Shown: positions 8,035-18,046, counted from the stretch's first letter. The stretch is DNA of 64,000 nt from Rhizobiales bacterium YIM 77505 (GCA_000745135.1 JQNH01000001.1:3891501-3955500); one strand, 5' to 3'. The notes: generated from the letters alone by a model not told the origin. A program made the numbers and translations.

Positions 8035-9744
8035 TCACTTCTTGTCGGTGCCGGCTTTCTTCAGGGCGGCGCCGAGGATATCGCCAAGCGACGCACCGGA
8101 ATCGGTCGAGCCGTACTGGGCGATCGCCTCCTTCTCCTCGGCCACTTCAAGCGCCTTGATCGAGAGGGTGACGCGGCGCGCCTTGCGGTCGAACTGCGTC
8201 ACGCGGGCGTCGACCTTCTCGCCGGGCGCAAAGCGCTCGGGGCGTTGGTCGGCCCGGTCGCGCGCGAGCTCCGAGCGCTTGATGAAGGTGGTGAGGTCGG
8301 TGTCGACGATCTTCACCTCGATGCCGGAGTCCTTCACCTCGAGCACCTCGCAGGTGACGACCTGGCCCTTCTTGATCTCGCCGGCTTCGGCGAAGGGATC
8401 GCCCTGAAGCTGCTTGATGCCGAGCGAGATGCGCTCCTTCTCCACGTCGACATCGAGCACCACGGCCCGGACGATGTCGCCCTTCTTGAACTCGTCGATG
8501 ACCTGTTCGCCGGGACGGTTCCAGTCGAGGTCGGAGAGGTGGACCATGCCGTCCACGTCGCCTTCCAGGCCAATGAACAAGCCGAATTCGGTCTTGTTCT
8601 TGACCTCGCCCTCGACCACGGACCCGACCGGGTGCTTCTCGGCGAAGGCTTCCCACGGGTTCTGCAGCGTCTGCTTGAGGCCGAGCGAGATACGGCGCTT
8701 GACCGGATCGACCTCGAGGATGACCACCTCGACCTCCTGGGAGGTGGAGACGATCTTGCCCGGATGCACGTTCTTCTTCGTCCAGGACATCTCCGAGACG
8801 TGGATCAGGCCCTCGATCCCCGGCTCCAGCTCCACGAAGGCGCCGTAATCGGTGATGTTGGTGACGCGGCCCTTCAGCTTCGCGCCGACGGGGTAGCGGG
8901 CGGCGATGCCCTCCCATGGATCGGCAAGGAGCTGCTTGATGCCGAGCGAGATGCGGTGCGTCTCGTGGTTGATCTTGATGATCTTGACCTTGACGGTCTG
9001 GCCGATGTTGACGACCTCGCTCGGGTGGTTGACGCGCCGCCACGCCATGTCGGTGACGTGCAGGAGGCCGTCGATGCCGCCAAGATCCACGAAGGCGCCG
9101 TACTCGGTGATGTTCTTGACGACGCCCTCGATGACCTGCCCCTCTTCGAGGTTGGCTACGAGCTCCGAGCGCTGCTCGGCGCGGCTCTCCTCGAGGACCG
9201 TGCGGCGCGACACGACGATGTTGCCGCGGCGGCGGTCCATCTTGAGGATCTGGAAGGGCTGCGGCACGCCCATGAGCGGGCCGACGTCGCGCACGGGGCG
9301 GATGTCCACCTGCGAGCGCGGCAGGAAGGCCACGGCGCCGTCGAGATCGACCGTGTAGCCGCCCTTGACCTGATTGAAGATCACGCCGGTGACCCGCTCG
9401 TTGTTCTCGAACGCCTTCTCGAGCTTGACCCAGCTTTCCTCGCGGCGGGCCTTGTCGCGCGAGAGGACCGCTTCGCCGAGCGCGTTCTCGATGCGCTCCA
9501 CATAAACTTCGACTTCGTCCCCGACCTTGATCGCGGCATCGCCTCGGCCGGGGCCGGTGAATTCCTTGAGGGCCACGCGCCCTTCCGTCTTGGCGCCGAT
9601 ATCGATGACGGCAACGTCCTTCTCGATCGCCACGACCCGGCCCTTGACGACCGTGCCCTCCTGGATCTCGGACGTGCGGAAGGACTCTTCCAGGAGCGCC
9701 GCGAAGTCCTCGCGGCTCGGTGCCGCATGTTGAATGGCTGACAT
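8035..9744 (-). CDS. rpsA: 30S ribosomal protein S1
   Basis: RNA-binding ribosomal protein that helps mRNA bind the 30S subunit. The 569 residues contain repeated S1 (OB-fold) domains, marked by recurring motifs such as GAFVDLGGIDGLLHVTDMAW and GAFVELEPGIEGLIHVSEMSW. The start at 9744 is fixed by the strong AGGAG eight bases upstream and by the family's N-terminus MSAIQHAAPSREDFAALLEE. The open frame extends further to 9942 without family similarity. Cytidylate kinase (cmk), the usual upstream neighbour, is absent here, and a chemoreceptor gene lies upstream instead. A terminator follows at 7943-7972. Confidence 0.97.
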   Translation of the reverse strand: MSAIQHAAPSREDFAALLEESFRTSEIQEGTVVKGRVVAIEKDVAVIDIGAKTEGRVALKEFTGPGRGDAAIKVGDEVEVYVERIENALGEAVLSRDKARREESWVKLEKAFENNERVTGVIFNQVKGGYTVDLDGAVAFLPRSQVDIRPVRDVGPLMGVPQPFQILKMDRRRGNIVVSRRTVLEESRAEQRSELVANLEEGQVIEGVVKNITEYGAFVDLGGIDGLLHVTDMAWRRVNHPSEVVNIGQTVKVKIIKINHETHRISLGIKQLLADPWEGIAARYPVGAKLKGRVTNITDYGAFVELEPGIEGLIHVSEMSWTKKNVHPGKIVSTSQEVEVVILEVDPVKRRISLGLKQTLQNPWEAFAEKHPVGSVVEGEVKNKTEFGLFIGLEGDVDGMVHLSDLDWNRPGEQVIDEFKKGDIVRAVVLDVDVEKERISLGIKQLQGDPFAEAGEIKKGQVVTCEVLEVKDSGIEVKIVDTDLTTFIKRSELARDRADQRPERFAPGEKVDARVTQFDRKARRVTLSIKALEVAEEKEAIAQYGSTDSGASLGDILGAALKKAGTDKK

Positions 9745-9926
9745 TCGTTCTCCTAAGTGCCCAAGCTGGGCGGCGCCGGCAGGTTGGTGTTGCACCCCGT
9801 CCCTGCCCGTCGTCGCCTGCGAGGGCCCGTCCAGGCCATGATCGCAAGGCGTGCCGCTCTTGAAGAGCGGGCCGGCGCGTGGTCGACGATCAGGAACGCG
9901 TTGACGCCCGACGACGCCGTCATGCG

Positions 9927-9951
9927 AAAAGGGGCGCGTCACGCGCGCCCC
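9927..9951 (-). terminator. Rho-independent terminator downstream of the chemoreceptor gene
   Basis: A GC-rich hairpin with an eight-base-pair stem (GGGGCGCG, 9931-9938, pairing with 9944-9951) and a five-base loop is followed on the minus strand by TTTTCGC. It lies 90 bases after the chemoreceptor stop and isolates that gene from rpsA, whose promoter must then lie between 9745 and 9926. Confidence 0.75.
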
Positions 9952-10040
9952 GCCACGCTCTCATGGAGTCTTGTCGGACGAAGGCTACATAATCCAAAGC
10001 CTGGATGACGACAAGGGCTCAGGATGTCCGGCGCCCGGCG

Positions 10041-12194
10041 TCACGCCGCCCGCACCTGGTTGAGGAAGGCGTCAACCTGGCGGCGCAGCACGTCCGCCTG
10101 CTGCGAGAGAAGGCCCGAGGCCCGCACCACCTCGGCCGCCGCGGACCCAGTCGCTTCGGCGGCGGAGCGCACCTCGCCGATTTCCGTCGACACGATGGCG
10201 GTGCCTTCGGCGGCGCGCTGGGTATTGCCGACGATCCCTTGCGTGGCGGCGCTCTGCTCTTCCACCGCGGCGGCGGCGGTGCTCACCGATCCTGCGATCT
10301 CGTCGATGGTCCGGCCGATCTCGGAAATCGCGCTGACCGCCTCCTGGGTGGCGGCGCGGATGGCGGCGATCTGCTGGGAGATCTCGCCCGTCGCGGCGGC
10401 GGTCTGGGAGGCGAGGGTCTTCACCTCCGAGGCGACGACGGCGAAACCCTTGCCCGCTTCCCCTGCCCGCGCCGCCTCGATGGTGGCGTTCAAGGCGAGC
10501 AGGTTGGTCTGGCTGGCGATGTCGCTGATGAGCCCCACCACCTCGCCGATCCGCTCGGCGCCCTCGGCGAGGGAGCGCACCACCCGGTCGGTTGCCTCGG
10601 CGCGCTGCGTGGCGAGCCGCGCCACCTCGGAGGAGCGGGAGATGAGCCCGGCGATCTCCTGGATCGAGCGGAACAGCTCGTCGGAGGAGCGGGCGATGGA
10701 CTCCACTTGGCCGCGTGATTGCTCCGAGGCCGCCGCCACTCGTGCGGAGCGGGCACCGGCCGCCTCGGCGGTCGCCGCCATGCCTTCCGCTTGACCCCGC
10801 AACTGCTGTGCCGCGGCCGATACCTGGCCGACCACCTCGCCGACAGAGCTCTCGAAGTCGGCGGCCAGGCTCTCCACGAGCTGCCGGCGCTGGGCCGCGC
10901 GCTCCTCCTCGGCCCGGGCCGCCGCGGCCCGCTGGCGCTCCTGCTCGAGGACGGCGTTGTGCTGGATCGCCTCGACGGCGCGCCCGATATCTCCGATCTC
11001 GTCGGGGCGGGCGCTGGCGTTGATGCGGGTGTCGAGCTGACCTGCCGCGATGGCCTTGAGCGCCGCCACGAGGCCGAGAAGCGGCTTGGTGACGCTACGG
11101 GCGAAGACGATGCCAAGCATCGTCACGGCGAGCATGGTGAGCGCCGTGCCGTAGATCATGGCGCGGCCCATGCTGTCGACGGCGGCAAGGGTCTCCGCCT
11201 CTGCCTTTTCGGCGACGATGGCCCATGCCTGCCCGAACACGTTGAGCGGCCGCGCGGCGGCATAGTTCGTGTGCCCGCCTGCGTGGAGGAGGCCGAAGCC
11301 CGGCTTGCCTTGCGTGGCGTCGCTGACGAAATCGGCCCGGACCTGCTCGGCGAGGGCGGTCGGCTGGCCGGCGAGCGGCTTGTTGGAGCGCAGGCCGCCG
11401 TCGCTCGCGACAAGATAGACCTGGCCGGTATCCCCAAGCCCCTCCCGATTGCCGAGCACCCGGTCGATGAATCCGACTCCGATGCGCATGACGATGACGC
11501 CGGTCCGGGTCGGGGTGCCGATCTGGTTGAGGAAGATCGGCATCGCAATGAAGCTCGAGATCTCCTCGGCAGGCGCATAGGGCGCGAAATCGACAAAGAC
11601 CCGCTTGCCCTCTTCGAGCTTGGTGGCCGCTTCAAAGGCCTTCGCAAGGCCCGTGTTCTTCAGAAGATCGGACTTGGTAGTGGCGAGGAGTTCGGCGGAC
11701 TTGGTCACGGAGTAAAGGACCATGCCCTGCTGGTCGAGCACGTAGATGTCGCCGTAGCCCTTCTTCCAGACCTGCAGGAAGCTGCCATGCGCCCGCGTGT
11801 GCTGCCAGGCGTACATGGTCTTGTTCCCTTCGCCCGTCAGCTCGGCGCGCTGCGCCGCCGTGAGGCCAGGCTTTTGGAAATACTCGAGGAACTCGTGGTT
11901 CGTCTTGGGGTCGAGCCCGCGCGTCATGGTGTCGAACATGATCGCGACATTGGCGCTCGAGGAGAGGTTCTGCAGATCCGTCTCTGCGGCCTTCATCAGG
12001 AGCTTGAGCTCTGTCTCCCGAAGCTGCGCCACAAGGCCAAGCTGAGCCTGCGCTTCTGCAACGAGGCCGCGCCGCCCGTTCATGTAGCCCAGCACCCCGA
12101 CCGTGAGACAGGCGGCGAAGGCAAGACCAGTGATAAGCAGGGGGAGCTTGAGCGACAGGCTCAGGCGGAAGCGGCGGGGAGCGTCGGCGGTCAT
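10041..12194 (-). CDS. Methyl-accepting chemotaxis protein with periplasmic Cache-like sensor
   Basis: Membrane chemoreceptor of 717 residues. It has a cytoplasmic start, TM1 (about 18-36), a large periplasmic sensor of about 300 residues with Cache-like features, TM2 (about 346-366), a HAMP domain, and a methyl-accepting signalling domain. The signalling hairpin tip includes [20 protein letters not shown] and [15 protein letters not shown], the CheA/CheW contact region. There is no CheR-binding pentapeptide at the C-terminus. The start at 12194 is chosen over the TTG at 12221 because the basic stretch before TM1 begins there. The ligand cannot be told from sequence. No che genes are adjacent. 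Confidence 0.92.
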   Translation of the reverse strand: MTADAPRRFRLSLSLKLPLLITGLAFAACLTVGVLGYMNGRRGLVAEAQAQLGLVAQLRETELKLLMKAAETDLQNLSSSANVAIMFDTMTRGLDPKTNHEFLEYFQKPGLTAAQRAELTGEGNKTMYAWQHTRAHGSFLQVWKKGYGDIYVLDQQGMVLYSVTKSAELLATTKSDLLKNTGLAKAFEAATKLEEGKRVFVDFAPYAPAEEISSFIAMPIFLNQIGTPTRTGVIVMRIGVGFIDRVLGNREGLGDTGQVYLVASDGGLRSNKPLAGQPTALAEQVRADFVSDATQGKPGFGLLHAGGHTNYAAARPLNVFGQAWAIVAEKAEAETLAAVDSMGRAMIYGTALTMLAVTMLGIVFARSVTKPLLGLVAALKAIAAGQLDTRINASARPDEIGDIGRAVEAIQHNAVLEQERQRAAAARAEEERAAQRRQLVESLAADFESSVGEVVGQVSAAAQQLRGQAEGMAATAEAAGARSARVAAASEQSRGQVESIARSSDELFRSIQEIAGLISRSSEVARLATQRAEATDRVVRSLAEGAERIGEVVGLISDIASQTNLLALNATIEAARAGEAGKGFAVVASEVKTLASQTAAATGEISQQIAAIRAATQEAVSAISEIGRTIDEIAGSVSTAAAAVEEQSAATQGIVGNTQRAAEGTAIVSTEIGEVRSAAEATGSAAAEVVRASGLLSQQADVLRRQVDAFLNQVRAA

Positions 12195-12541
12195 GTGCGT
12201 CTCACGATGCGGAAAGCTCAACCCGTTATCGCTGCAATTGCTGATTGTTTTCTTAACCTTGCTGCGTGATCACGCAGCTCTCGCCTCAAAGGGGGCGACG
12301 GCCGCCTTGCTTTGGGGGAAGGCGGAGGCCGGTGGTTGCCTTGTAATCGACACGAGCGTCGGATTCGCTGCCGGAATGTCGTATCGGCTCGCGCCTTTGC
12401 CCGAGGGCACCGGGGAAGGCTGGGCGAGGCGACGGTGGGGGCAACGAGAGATCCGCCGACGGTCTTGTGATGTGACGCCGTGCACGGCAACCTTAACTAT
12501 GTCGGCGTGTTGTCTTGATGTGCATCGATGCGAGCAGGCCC
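12195..12541. other. Divergent intergenic region between chemoreceptor and prkA
   Basis: These 347 bases separate two divergent genes and hold no convincing coding sequence. They are more AT-rich near 12220-12260, where promoters for the chemoreceptor would lie, and contain the perfect palindrome at 12261-12278. A second AT-richer patch around 12490-12520 could serve prkA. I could not identify a confident sigma factor consensus for either gene. Confidence 0.6.
12261..12278. promoter_or_regulatory. Perfect 18-base palindrome GCTGCGTGATCACGCAGC
   Basis: The sequence is an exact dyad with no central spacer and is embedded in AT-rich DNA, 67-84 bases upstream of the chemoreceptor ATG. The absence of a loop argues for a dimeric protein operator rather than an RNA hairpin. 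The regulator is unknown. Confidence 0.4.
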
Positions 12542-14488
12542 ATGATGTCCGTCAACGACTTGTTTACCGAGTACGCGAGCTCGTACGAGTCTCGTCGCGA
12601 GCATGAGTTGACGCTCGCCGAGTACTTCGAGGGCTGCCGCAGCGACCCGCTGATGTATGGAAGCGCTGCGGAGCGACTTCTTGCCGCGATCGGGGAGCCG
12701 CAGCTCATCGATACGGCCAAGGATGAGCGACTTGGCCGCATCTTCATGAACAGGACCATCCGGGTCTATCCGGCCTTCTCAGAATTCTACGGCATGGAGG
12801 AGACTGTCGAGCGGATCGTCAGCTTCTTCCGCCACGCGGCGCAGGGGCTCGAGGAGCGCCGCCAGATCCTTTACCTCCTCGGACCGGTGGGCGGCGGCAA
12901 ATCGTCCCTGGCCGAACGCCTCAAGGCGCTGATGGAGGTGCACCCGATCTACGTCCTCAAGGCCGGCGAGCAGATCAGCCCCGTCTTCGAGAGCCCGCTC
13001 GGCCTCTTCGACCCTGAGTCGATGGGCCGCACCCTGGAAGACCGCTATGGCATTCCCCGTCGGCGCCTCACCGGCCTGATGAGCCCCTGGTGTCTCAAGC
13101 GCCTCGACGAGTTCGGGGGTGACATCTCCAAGTTCCGCGTCGCCAAGATCCGGCCGTCGCGCCTGCGTCAGATCGCCATCGCCAAGACCGAGCCGGGAGA
13201 TGAGAACAACCAGGACATCTCCTCCCTCGTCGGCAAGGTCGACATCCGTAAGCTCGAGTCCCTGCCGCAGAACGATCCCGACGCCTATAGCTATTCGGGC
13301 GGGTTGAACCGCGCCAATCAAGGCCTGCTCGAATTCGTCGAGATGTTCAAGGCGCCGATCAAGATGCTGCACCCGCTGCTGACGGCGACCCAGGAGGGAA
13401 ACTACATCGGCACGGAGAATATCGGCGCCATTCCGTTCTCCGGCATCATCCTCGCCCATTCCAACGAGGCCGAGTGGCAGGCCTTCAAGAACAATAAGAA
13501 CAACGAGGCCTTCATCGACCGCATCTATGTGATCAAGGTCCCCTACTGCCTCCGGGTGGCCGAAGAGCAGAGGATCTACGAGAAGCTGATCCGTGAGTCG
13601 GAGCTCGACGCGGCGCGCTGTGCGCCAGGCACCCTGGAGATGTTGGCCCGCTTCTCCGTGCTCTCCCGTCTGAAGCCCCACGAGAACTCGAACCTGTTCT
13701 CGAAAATGCGGGTCTATAACGGCGAGGCCCTGAGGGAGGTCGATCCCCGCGCGCGCAGCATGCAGGAATACAAGGATGCGGCGGGTGTGGACGAGGGAAT
13801 GGACGGCGTCTCGACCCGCTTCGCCTTCAAGGTGCTGGCCGCGACCTTCAACCACGACACGGTCGAGGTGGCCGCGGATCCGGTTCACCTCATGTATGTC
13901 CTGGAGCAAGCCATCCGCCGCGAGCAGCTGCCTCCCGACACCGAGAAGCGCTATATCGAATTCATCAAGGCGGAGCTTGCCCCGCGTTATGCGGAATTCA
14001 TCGGCAACGAGATCCAGAAGGCCTATCTCGAATCCTACCACGACTATGGTCAGAACCTGTTCGACCGTTATGTGGACTACGCGGATGCCTGGATCGAGGA
14101 TCAGGACTTCAAGGACCCCGACACCGGACAGCTTCTCAACCGCGAACTCCTGAACCAGGAGCTGACCAAGATCGAGAAGCCGGCCGGCATCGCCAACCCG
14201 AAGGACTTCCGTAACGAAGTCGTGAAGTTCGCCCTGCGGGCCCGGGCCAACAACCAGGGTCGCAACCCTTCCTGGACGAGCTATGAGAAGATCCGGGAAG
14301 TCATCGAACGCCGCATGTTCAGCCAAGTCGAGGAGCTGCTGCCGGTCATCAGCTTCGGGTCGAAAAAAGATACCGAAACCGAAAAGAAGCACGCGGAGTT
14401 CGTTCAGAGGATGGTCAACCGCGGTTATACTGAGCGGCAGGTCCGCCGGTTGGTCGAGTGGTACATGCGCGTGAAGCAGGCCGGCTGA
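12542..14488 (+). CDS. prkA: PrkA-family AAA+ protein (YeaG homologue)
   Basis: PrkA/YeaG protein of 648 residues, a AAA+ ATPase first described as a serine kinase and implicated in stationary-phase, nitrogen-starvation and sporulation responses. The Walker A motif GPVGGGKSS is at about residues 114-122. The C-terminal PrkA-specific domain follows, ending in the conserved RQVRRLVEWYMRVKQAG. Two adjacent ATGs (12542, 12545) precede MSVNDLFTEYASSYESRREH, the family's normal N-terminus, so the earlier in-frame ATG is not used. It leads a three-gene operon with yeaH 24 bases downstream and spoVR overlapping that, a combination found across proteobacteria. Confidence 0.95.
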   Translation: MMSVNDLFTEYASSYESRREHELTLAEYFEGCRSDPLMYGSAAERLLAAIGEPQLIDTAKDERLGRIFMNRTIRVYPAFSEFYGMEETVERIVSFFRHAAQGLEERRQILYLLGPVGGGKSSLAERLKALMEVHPIYVLKAGEQISPVFESPLGLFDPESMGRTLEDRYGIPRRRLTGLMSPWCLKRLDEFGGDISKFRVAKIRPSRLRQIAIAKTEPGDENNQDISSLVGKVDIRKLESLPQNDPDAYSYSGGLNRANQGLLEFVEMFKAPIKMLHPLLTATQEGNYIGTENIGAIPFSGIILAHSNEAEWQAFKNNKNNEAFIDRIYVIKVPYCLRVAEEQRIYEKLIRESELDAARCAPGTLEMLARFSVLSRLKPHENSNLFSKMRVYNGEALREVDPRARSMQEYKDAAGVDEGMDGVSTRFAFKVLAATFNHDTVEVAADPVHLMYVLEQAIRREQLPPDTEKRYIEFIKAELAPRYAEFIGNEIQKAYLESYHDYGQNLFDRYVDYADAWIEDQDFKDPDTGQLLNRELLNQELTKIEKPAGIANPKDFRNEVVKFALRARANNQGRNPSWTSYEKIREVIERRMFSQVEELLPVISFGSKKDTETEKKHAEFVQRMVNRGYTERQVRRLVEWYMRVKQAG

Positions 14489-14512
14489 GCGGTCCGAGGC
14501 GAGGCGCGAAAG

Positions 14513-15814
14513 ATGCACATCATCGACAGGCGTCTCAATCCGGGCGGGAAAAGCCTCGCCAACCGGCAGCGGTTCTTGCGGCGGGCGAAGGCCCTCGTGC
14601 GCAGCGCGGTCCGAAGCGACTCCAAGGACCGCAACATCAAGGACATCGACCAGGGCGGGCAGATCGCCATTCCCCTGGGCGGCGTGCGCGAGCCGCGGCT
14701 GCGCCGCGCCGACCGGGGCGGGACGCGGGAATACGTGCTGCCGGGCAACAAGGAGTATCTGGAAGGGGACGAGATCTCCAAGTCCAATGTGGGTCGTGGC
14801 CGCGGTTCGGAAGGCTCTCCCGACGGAGACGGCGAGGACGATTTCCGCTTCGCCCTCTCCGCCGACGAGTATGTCGACCTCTTCCTGGAGGATCTGGAAC
14901 TGCCCGAGCTCGACAAGCGGCGGGTCAGCGACACTCAAAGCCCGGCTTGGCGCAAGGCCGGCTTCTCGGTGAGCGGCTCGCCCGCCAATCTCGCCCTCAC
15001 GCGGACGCTGCGCAACAGCCTGGCGCGGCGCGTGGCGCTGCGGCGCCCAAACCGCGACGAGATCCGGGACCTGGAGGAGGAAATCGCGGCGCTCGAGCGG
15101 GAAGGGGGCGACCGTGTCCGCCTCATGGAGTTGCAGGAGCGCCTCGCGCGGGCACGGCAGATCATCAGGCGTATCCCCTACATCGATCCCCTCGATCTCC
15201 GCTATCGCCAGTTCCAGCCCTATCCGAAACCGGTCGCTCAGGCGGTGATGTTCTGCCTCATGGACGTGTCAGGCTCCATGAGCGAACACATGAAGGACCT
15301 CGCCAAGCGCTTCTTCGCGCTGCTCTACATCTTCCTGAAGCGGCGCTACCGTCACGTGGACATCGTTTTCATCCGCCACACCCACGAGGCGAGCGAGGTC
15401 GACGAGGAGACGTTCTTCTACAGCACGGCAACGGGCGGAACGGTGGTGTCGACCGCCTTCAGGGAAATGGCCAGGATCGTCGCCGACCGCTACCCGCCGG
15501 CCGATTGGAACATCTACGCCGCTCAGGCCTCGGACGGAGACAACACCTCGACCGACAACGAGACCACGGCGGCACTCCTGAAGCATACCATCCTGCCGCT
15601 CTGCCAATATTTCGCTTACCTCGAAGTGGCGCCGGCCGAGCCTCAGGCGGGTTTCGTCCGCCACCAGAGCGATCTGTGGCGAACCTACGAGATGCTGCGA
15701 GGGGAGGAGGCGAGTTTCGCCATGCGACGCGTGCGGCAGCGCAGCGACATCTACCCGGTCTTCCGCGAGCTTTTCCAGCGGCGGACCGGCGCCGAGGGTG
15801 CGGCCTCATGGTGA
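14513..15814 (+). CDS. yeaH: YeaH/YhbH family protein (DUF444, von Willebrand A-like)
   Basis: Protein of 433 residues in the DUF444 family. The N-terminus MHIIDRRLNPGGKSLANRQRF and the FQPYPKPVAQAVMFCLMDVS region are typical. A MIDAS-like D-x-S-x-S motif (Asp251, Ser253, Ser255 in MDVSGSMSE) shows a von Willebrand A fold, suggesting metal-dependent partner binding. A linker at about 80-110 is rich in Gly, Asp and Ser. It is always linked to prkA and spoVR, and the three are thought to act as one stress-response module whose biochemistry is not settled. The stop overlaps the spoVR start region, consistent with coupling. Confidence 0.93.
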   Translation: MHIIDRRLNPGGKSLANRQRFLRRAKALVRSAVRSDSKDRNIKDIDQGGQIAIPLGGVREPRLRRADRGGTREYVLPGNKEYLEGDEISKSNVGRGRGSEGSPDGDGEDDFRFALSADEYVDLFLEDLELPELDKRRVSDTQSPAWRKAGFSVSGSPANLALTRTLRNSLARRVALRRPNRDEIRDLEEEIAALEREGGDRVRLMELQERLARARQIIRRIPYIDPLDLRYRQFQPYPKPVAQAVMFCLMDVSGSMSEHMKDLAKRFFALLYIFLKRRYRHVDIVFIRHTHEASEVDEETFFYSTATGGTVVSTAFREMARIVADRYPPADWNIYAAQASDGDNTSTDNETTAALLKHTILPLCQYFAYLEVAPAEPQAGFVRHQSDLWRTYEMLRGEEASFAMRRVRQRSDIYPVFRELFQRRTGAEGAASW

Positions 15815-17352
15815 TGGTGAGCGAGAAGCCGAAGCTCCTCTTCGATCGGGCAGACTGGGATTTTGCGACCATCCAGAGGATCTACGACGCGGTAGAAGAC
15901 GTCGCGTTGAGGGAGCTGGGGCTCAACACCTACCCGAACCAGATCGAGATCATCACGGCCGAGCAGATGCTCGATGCCTATGCCTCGATCGGCATGCCCC
16001 TGTTCTACAAGCACTGGTCCTTCGGCAAACACTTCGCCCAGCACGAGGCCGTCTACCGCAAGGGGCTGCGCGCCCTGGCCTATGAGATCGTCATCAATTC
16101 GACGCCGTGCATCAGCTACATCATGGAGGAGAACACGGCGACGATGCAGGCGCTCGTGATCGCGCACGCCGCCTTCGGCCACAACCACTTCTTCAAGAAC
16201 AACTACCTGTTCAAGATCTGGACGGACGCGGAAGGCATCCTGCCTTACCTCGAGTTTGCGAAGAACTACATTGCCGCCTGTGAGGAGCGGTACGGGCAGG
16301 ACGCGGTGGAGCGCCTTCTCGATGCGGCCCACGCGCTGCGCAGCCACGGCGTCCACCGCTACCCCCGCCGCAAGGGGCCGGATCTTGCCTCCGAGGAGAG
16401 GCGGGAGCGGGAGCGGCTGGTCGAGGCCGAGCGCACCTACAACGACCTGTGGCGGACGGTGCCGGGGCGCAAGTCGGTGAGCCGCGCGGCGGCCGACGAG
16501 GAGCGCCGGAAGGCGCTCCTCGAGTTGCCGCAGGAGAACATCCTCTATTTTCTGGAGCGCAATGCGCCGCGTCTGCAGCCCTGGCAGCGGGAGGTCCTGC
16601 GCATCGTGAGGCTCACCGCGCAGTACTTCTATCCGCAGAGTCAGACCAAGGTCATGAACGAGGGCTGCGCGACCTACTGCCACTACCGCATCATGCAGCG
16701 GCTCTACGAGCGCGGGCAGATCAACGAAGGCGCGTTCCTGGAGTTCTTGAGGTCGCACACCAACGTGGTCTACCAGCCGGATTTCGACGACCCGCACTAT
16801 GCCGGGTTGAATCCCTACGCCCTCGGCTTTGCCATGATGCAGGACATCGAACGCATCTGCACGGAGCCGACTGACGAGGACCGCGACTGGTTCCCCGACA
16901 TCGCGGGCTCCGGCGACCCCATGGCCGCCCTGCGCGAGATCTGGGCCGACTACCGGGACGAGAGTTTCATCGCCCAATACTTGAGCCCACGGCTCATCCG
17001 GCAATGGCGTCTCTTCCACGTCATCGACCGCGAGGAGGAGTGGTATCTCAAGGTCGACGCCATCCACAATGAGCGCGGCTATCGACGGATCCGTCGCGCC
17101 CTCGCCCGGCAGCACGACATCGGTTGGATCGATCCCGACATCCAGGTGGTCGATGTGGATCTTACAGGCGATCGCCGCCTCGTGCTCCACCACAATGTCC
17201 TCAACCAGATCCTGCTCGATGAGGACGAGGTCCGGCCGGTGCTGCAGCATCTGGCGGACCTCTGGGGCTACGACGTGCTGCTGAAGGAAGTCGAGGCTGA
17301 CGGTAGCGTGCTGAAGGAGCACGCGGCGAGCCCCCAGAAGACCTTCTCCTGA
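15808..17352 (+). CDS. spoVR: SpoVR family protein (YcgB homologue)
   Basis: SpoVR/YcgB protein of 514 residues. In Bacillus it is needed for spore cortex formation; in non-sporulating proteobacteria it belongs to the PrkA-YeaH stress module and its activity is unknown. Family hallmarks include the YPNQIEIITAEQMLDAYAS region, the STPCISYIMEENT stretch and MNEGCATYCHYRIM. The ATG at 15808 has a GAGGG nine bases upstream and overlaps the yeaH stop by seven bases; a second in-frame ATG at 15814 touches that stop as TGATG and could also be used. It ends 198 bases before the next gene, without a recognisable terminator. Confidence 0.94.
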   Translation: MVMVSEKPKLLFDRADWDFATIQRIYDAVEDVALRELGLNTYPNQIEIITAEQMLDAYASIGMPLFYKHWSFGKHFAQHEAVYRKGLRALAYEIVINSTPCISYIMEENTATMQALVIAHAAFGHNHFFKNNYLFKIWTDAEGILPYLEFAKNYIAACEERYGQDAVERLLDAAHALRSHGVHRYPRRKGPDLASEERRERERLVEAERTYNDLWRTVPGRKSVSRAAADEERRKALLELPQENILYFLERNAPRLQPWQREVLRIVRLTAQYFYPQSQTKVMNEGCATYCHYRIMQRLYERGQINEGAFLEFLRSHTNVVYQPDFDDPHYAGLNPYALGFAMMQDIERICTEPTDEDRDWFPDIAGSGDPMAALREIWADYRDESFIAQYLSPRLIRQWRLFHVIDREEEWYLKVDAIHNERGYRRIRRALARQHDIGWIDPDIQVVDVDLTGDRRLVLHHNVLNQILLDEDEVRPVLQHLADLWGYDVLLKEVEADGSVLKEHAASPQKTFS

Positions 17353-17550
17353 TCCTCAAGGCCCAGCGGGGCGGGATGCTCCGCGATGGGCTTGCCTTGA
17401 ACCCTCGCGAAATCACGAAAAGTTGCCTTGGCCATGAACAGGGCGGCGTCGCAGGATCGGGCGTCCGGCGGCGTGAATCGCGTCCCGCGCAGACGACGGT
17501 CCGGGGCGCCGCGTGGCCGTGCGAAGGCGCCGAGACTCCGGAGGGATGGG

Positions 17551-18018
17551 ATGGCGACGCTCAACGTCAACGGGAAAGTCGTGGAAGTGAGCGCGGATGA
17601 GAGCACGCCGCTGCTCTGGGTCATCCGCGAGCATGTTGGCCTCACGGGCACCAAGTATGGCTGCGGCGTCGCCCAGTGCGGGGCCTGCACGGTGCACATC
17701 GACGGCCAGGCGGTGCGCTCCTGCGCCGTGCCGCTCAGCGCCGTCACCCCTGAGCAGAAGATCGTCACCATCGAGGGCCTGTCGCCGGACGGCTCGCACC
17801 CGGTGCAGAAGGCGTGGCTCGCGCTCGATGTGCCGCAGTGCGGCTTCTGCCAGCCCGGCATGATCATGGCCGCCGCCGCGCTCCTCTCCCAGAAGCCGAG
17901 GCCGTCCGATGAGGACATCAATGCCGAGATGACCAACATCTGCCGCTGCGGGACCTACAACCGCGTCCGCGCCGCCATCAAGCTCGCCGCCGAGGGTGGC
18001 GAGGCGCGTCGCGGTTGA
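17551..18018 (+). CDS. [2Fe-2S] subunit of a molybdenum hydroxylase (isoquinoline 1-oxidoreductase alpha type)
   Basis: Electron-transfer subunit of 155 residues with two [2Fe-2S] clusters. The plant-type cluster uses Cys38, Cys43, Cys46 and Cys58 ([13 protein letters not shown] region), and the second uses Cys97, Cys100, Cys131 and Cys133 (CGFCQPG and [12 protein letters not shown]). GGAGGGA just upstream fixes the ATG at 17551. It pairs with the large subunit starting 28 bases downstream. Such two-subunit enzymes lack a FAD subunit and pass electrons to a cytochrome c. The substrate is not predictable; the family includes isoquinoline 1-oxidoreductase and aldehyde dehydrogenases. Confidence 0.9.
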   Translation: MATLNVNGKVVEVSADESTPLLWVIREHVGLTGTKYGCGVAQCGACTVHIDGQAVRSCAVPLSAVTPEQKIVTIEGLSPDGSHPVQKAWLALDVPQCGFCQPGMIMAAAALLSQKPRPSDEDINAEMTNICRCGTYNRVRAAIKLAAEGGEARRG

Positions 18019-18046
18019 TCTCGGCCTGAGAACGAGGGAGCGGATG

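Noticed and set aside
8016-8036. GACGCGCC hairpin at the rpsA stop codon as its terminator
   Set aside because: It overlaps the stop codon and has no T tract; the 11-base-pair stem with TTTT at 7943-7972 is a far better terminator.
12200-12260. Sigma28-like promoter (AAAA-N14-AGCGATAA on the minus strand) before the chemoreceptor gene
   Set aside because: The -10 part is suggestive, but the -35 is poor and many Hyphomicrobiales lack FliA, so I could not support it.
12779-14938. Long open frame of about 719 codons antisense to prkA, and similar ones antisense to spoVR, iorB and rpsA
   Set aside because: In GC-rich DNA the frame opposite a real gene often lacks stops. The predicted products are low-complexity Arg/Asp/Leu/Gly-rich chains without domains, while the sense frames encode conserved proteins.
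17353-17550. Promoter and leader for the iorA-like gene in the spoVR-iorA gap
   Set aside because: I saw no convincing -35/-10 pair or hairpin in these 198 bases, so nothing is annotated there.
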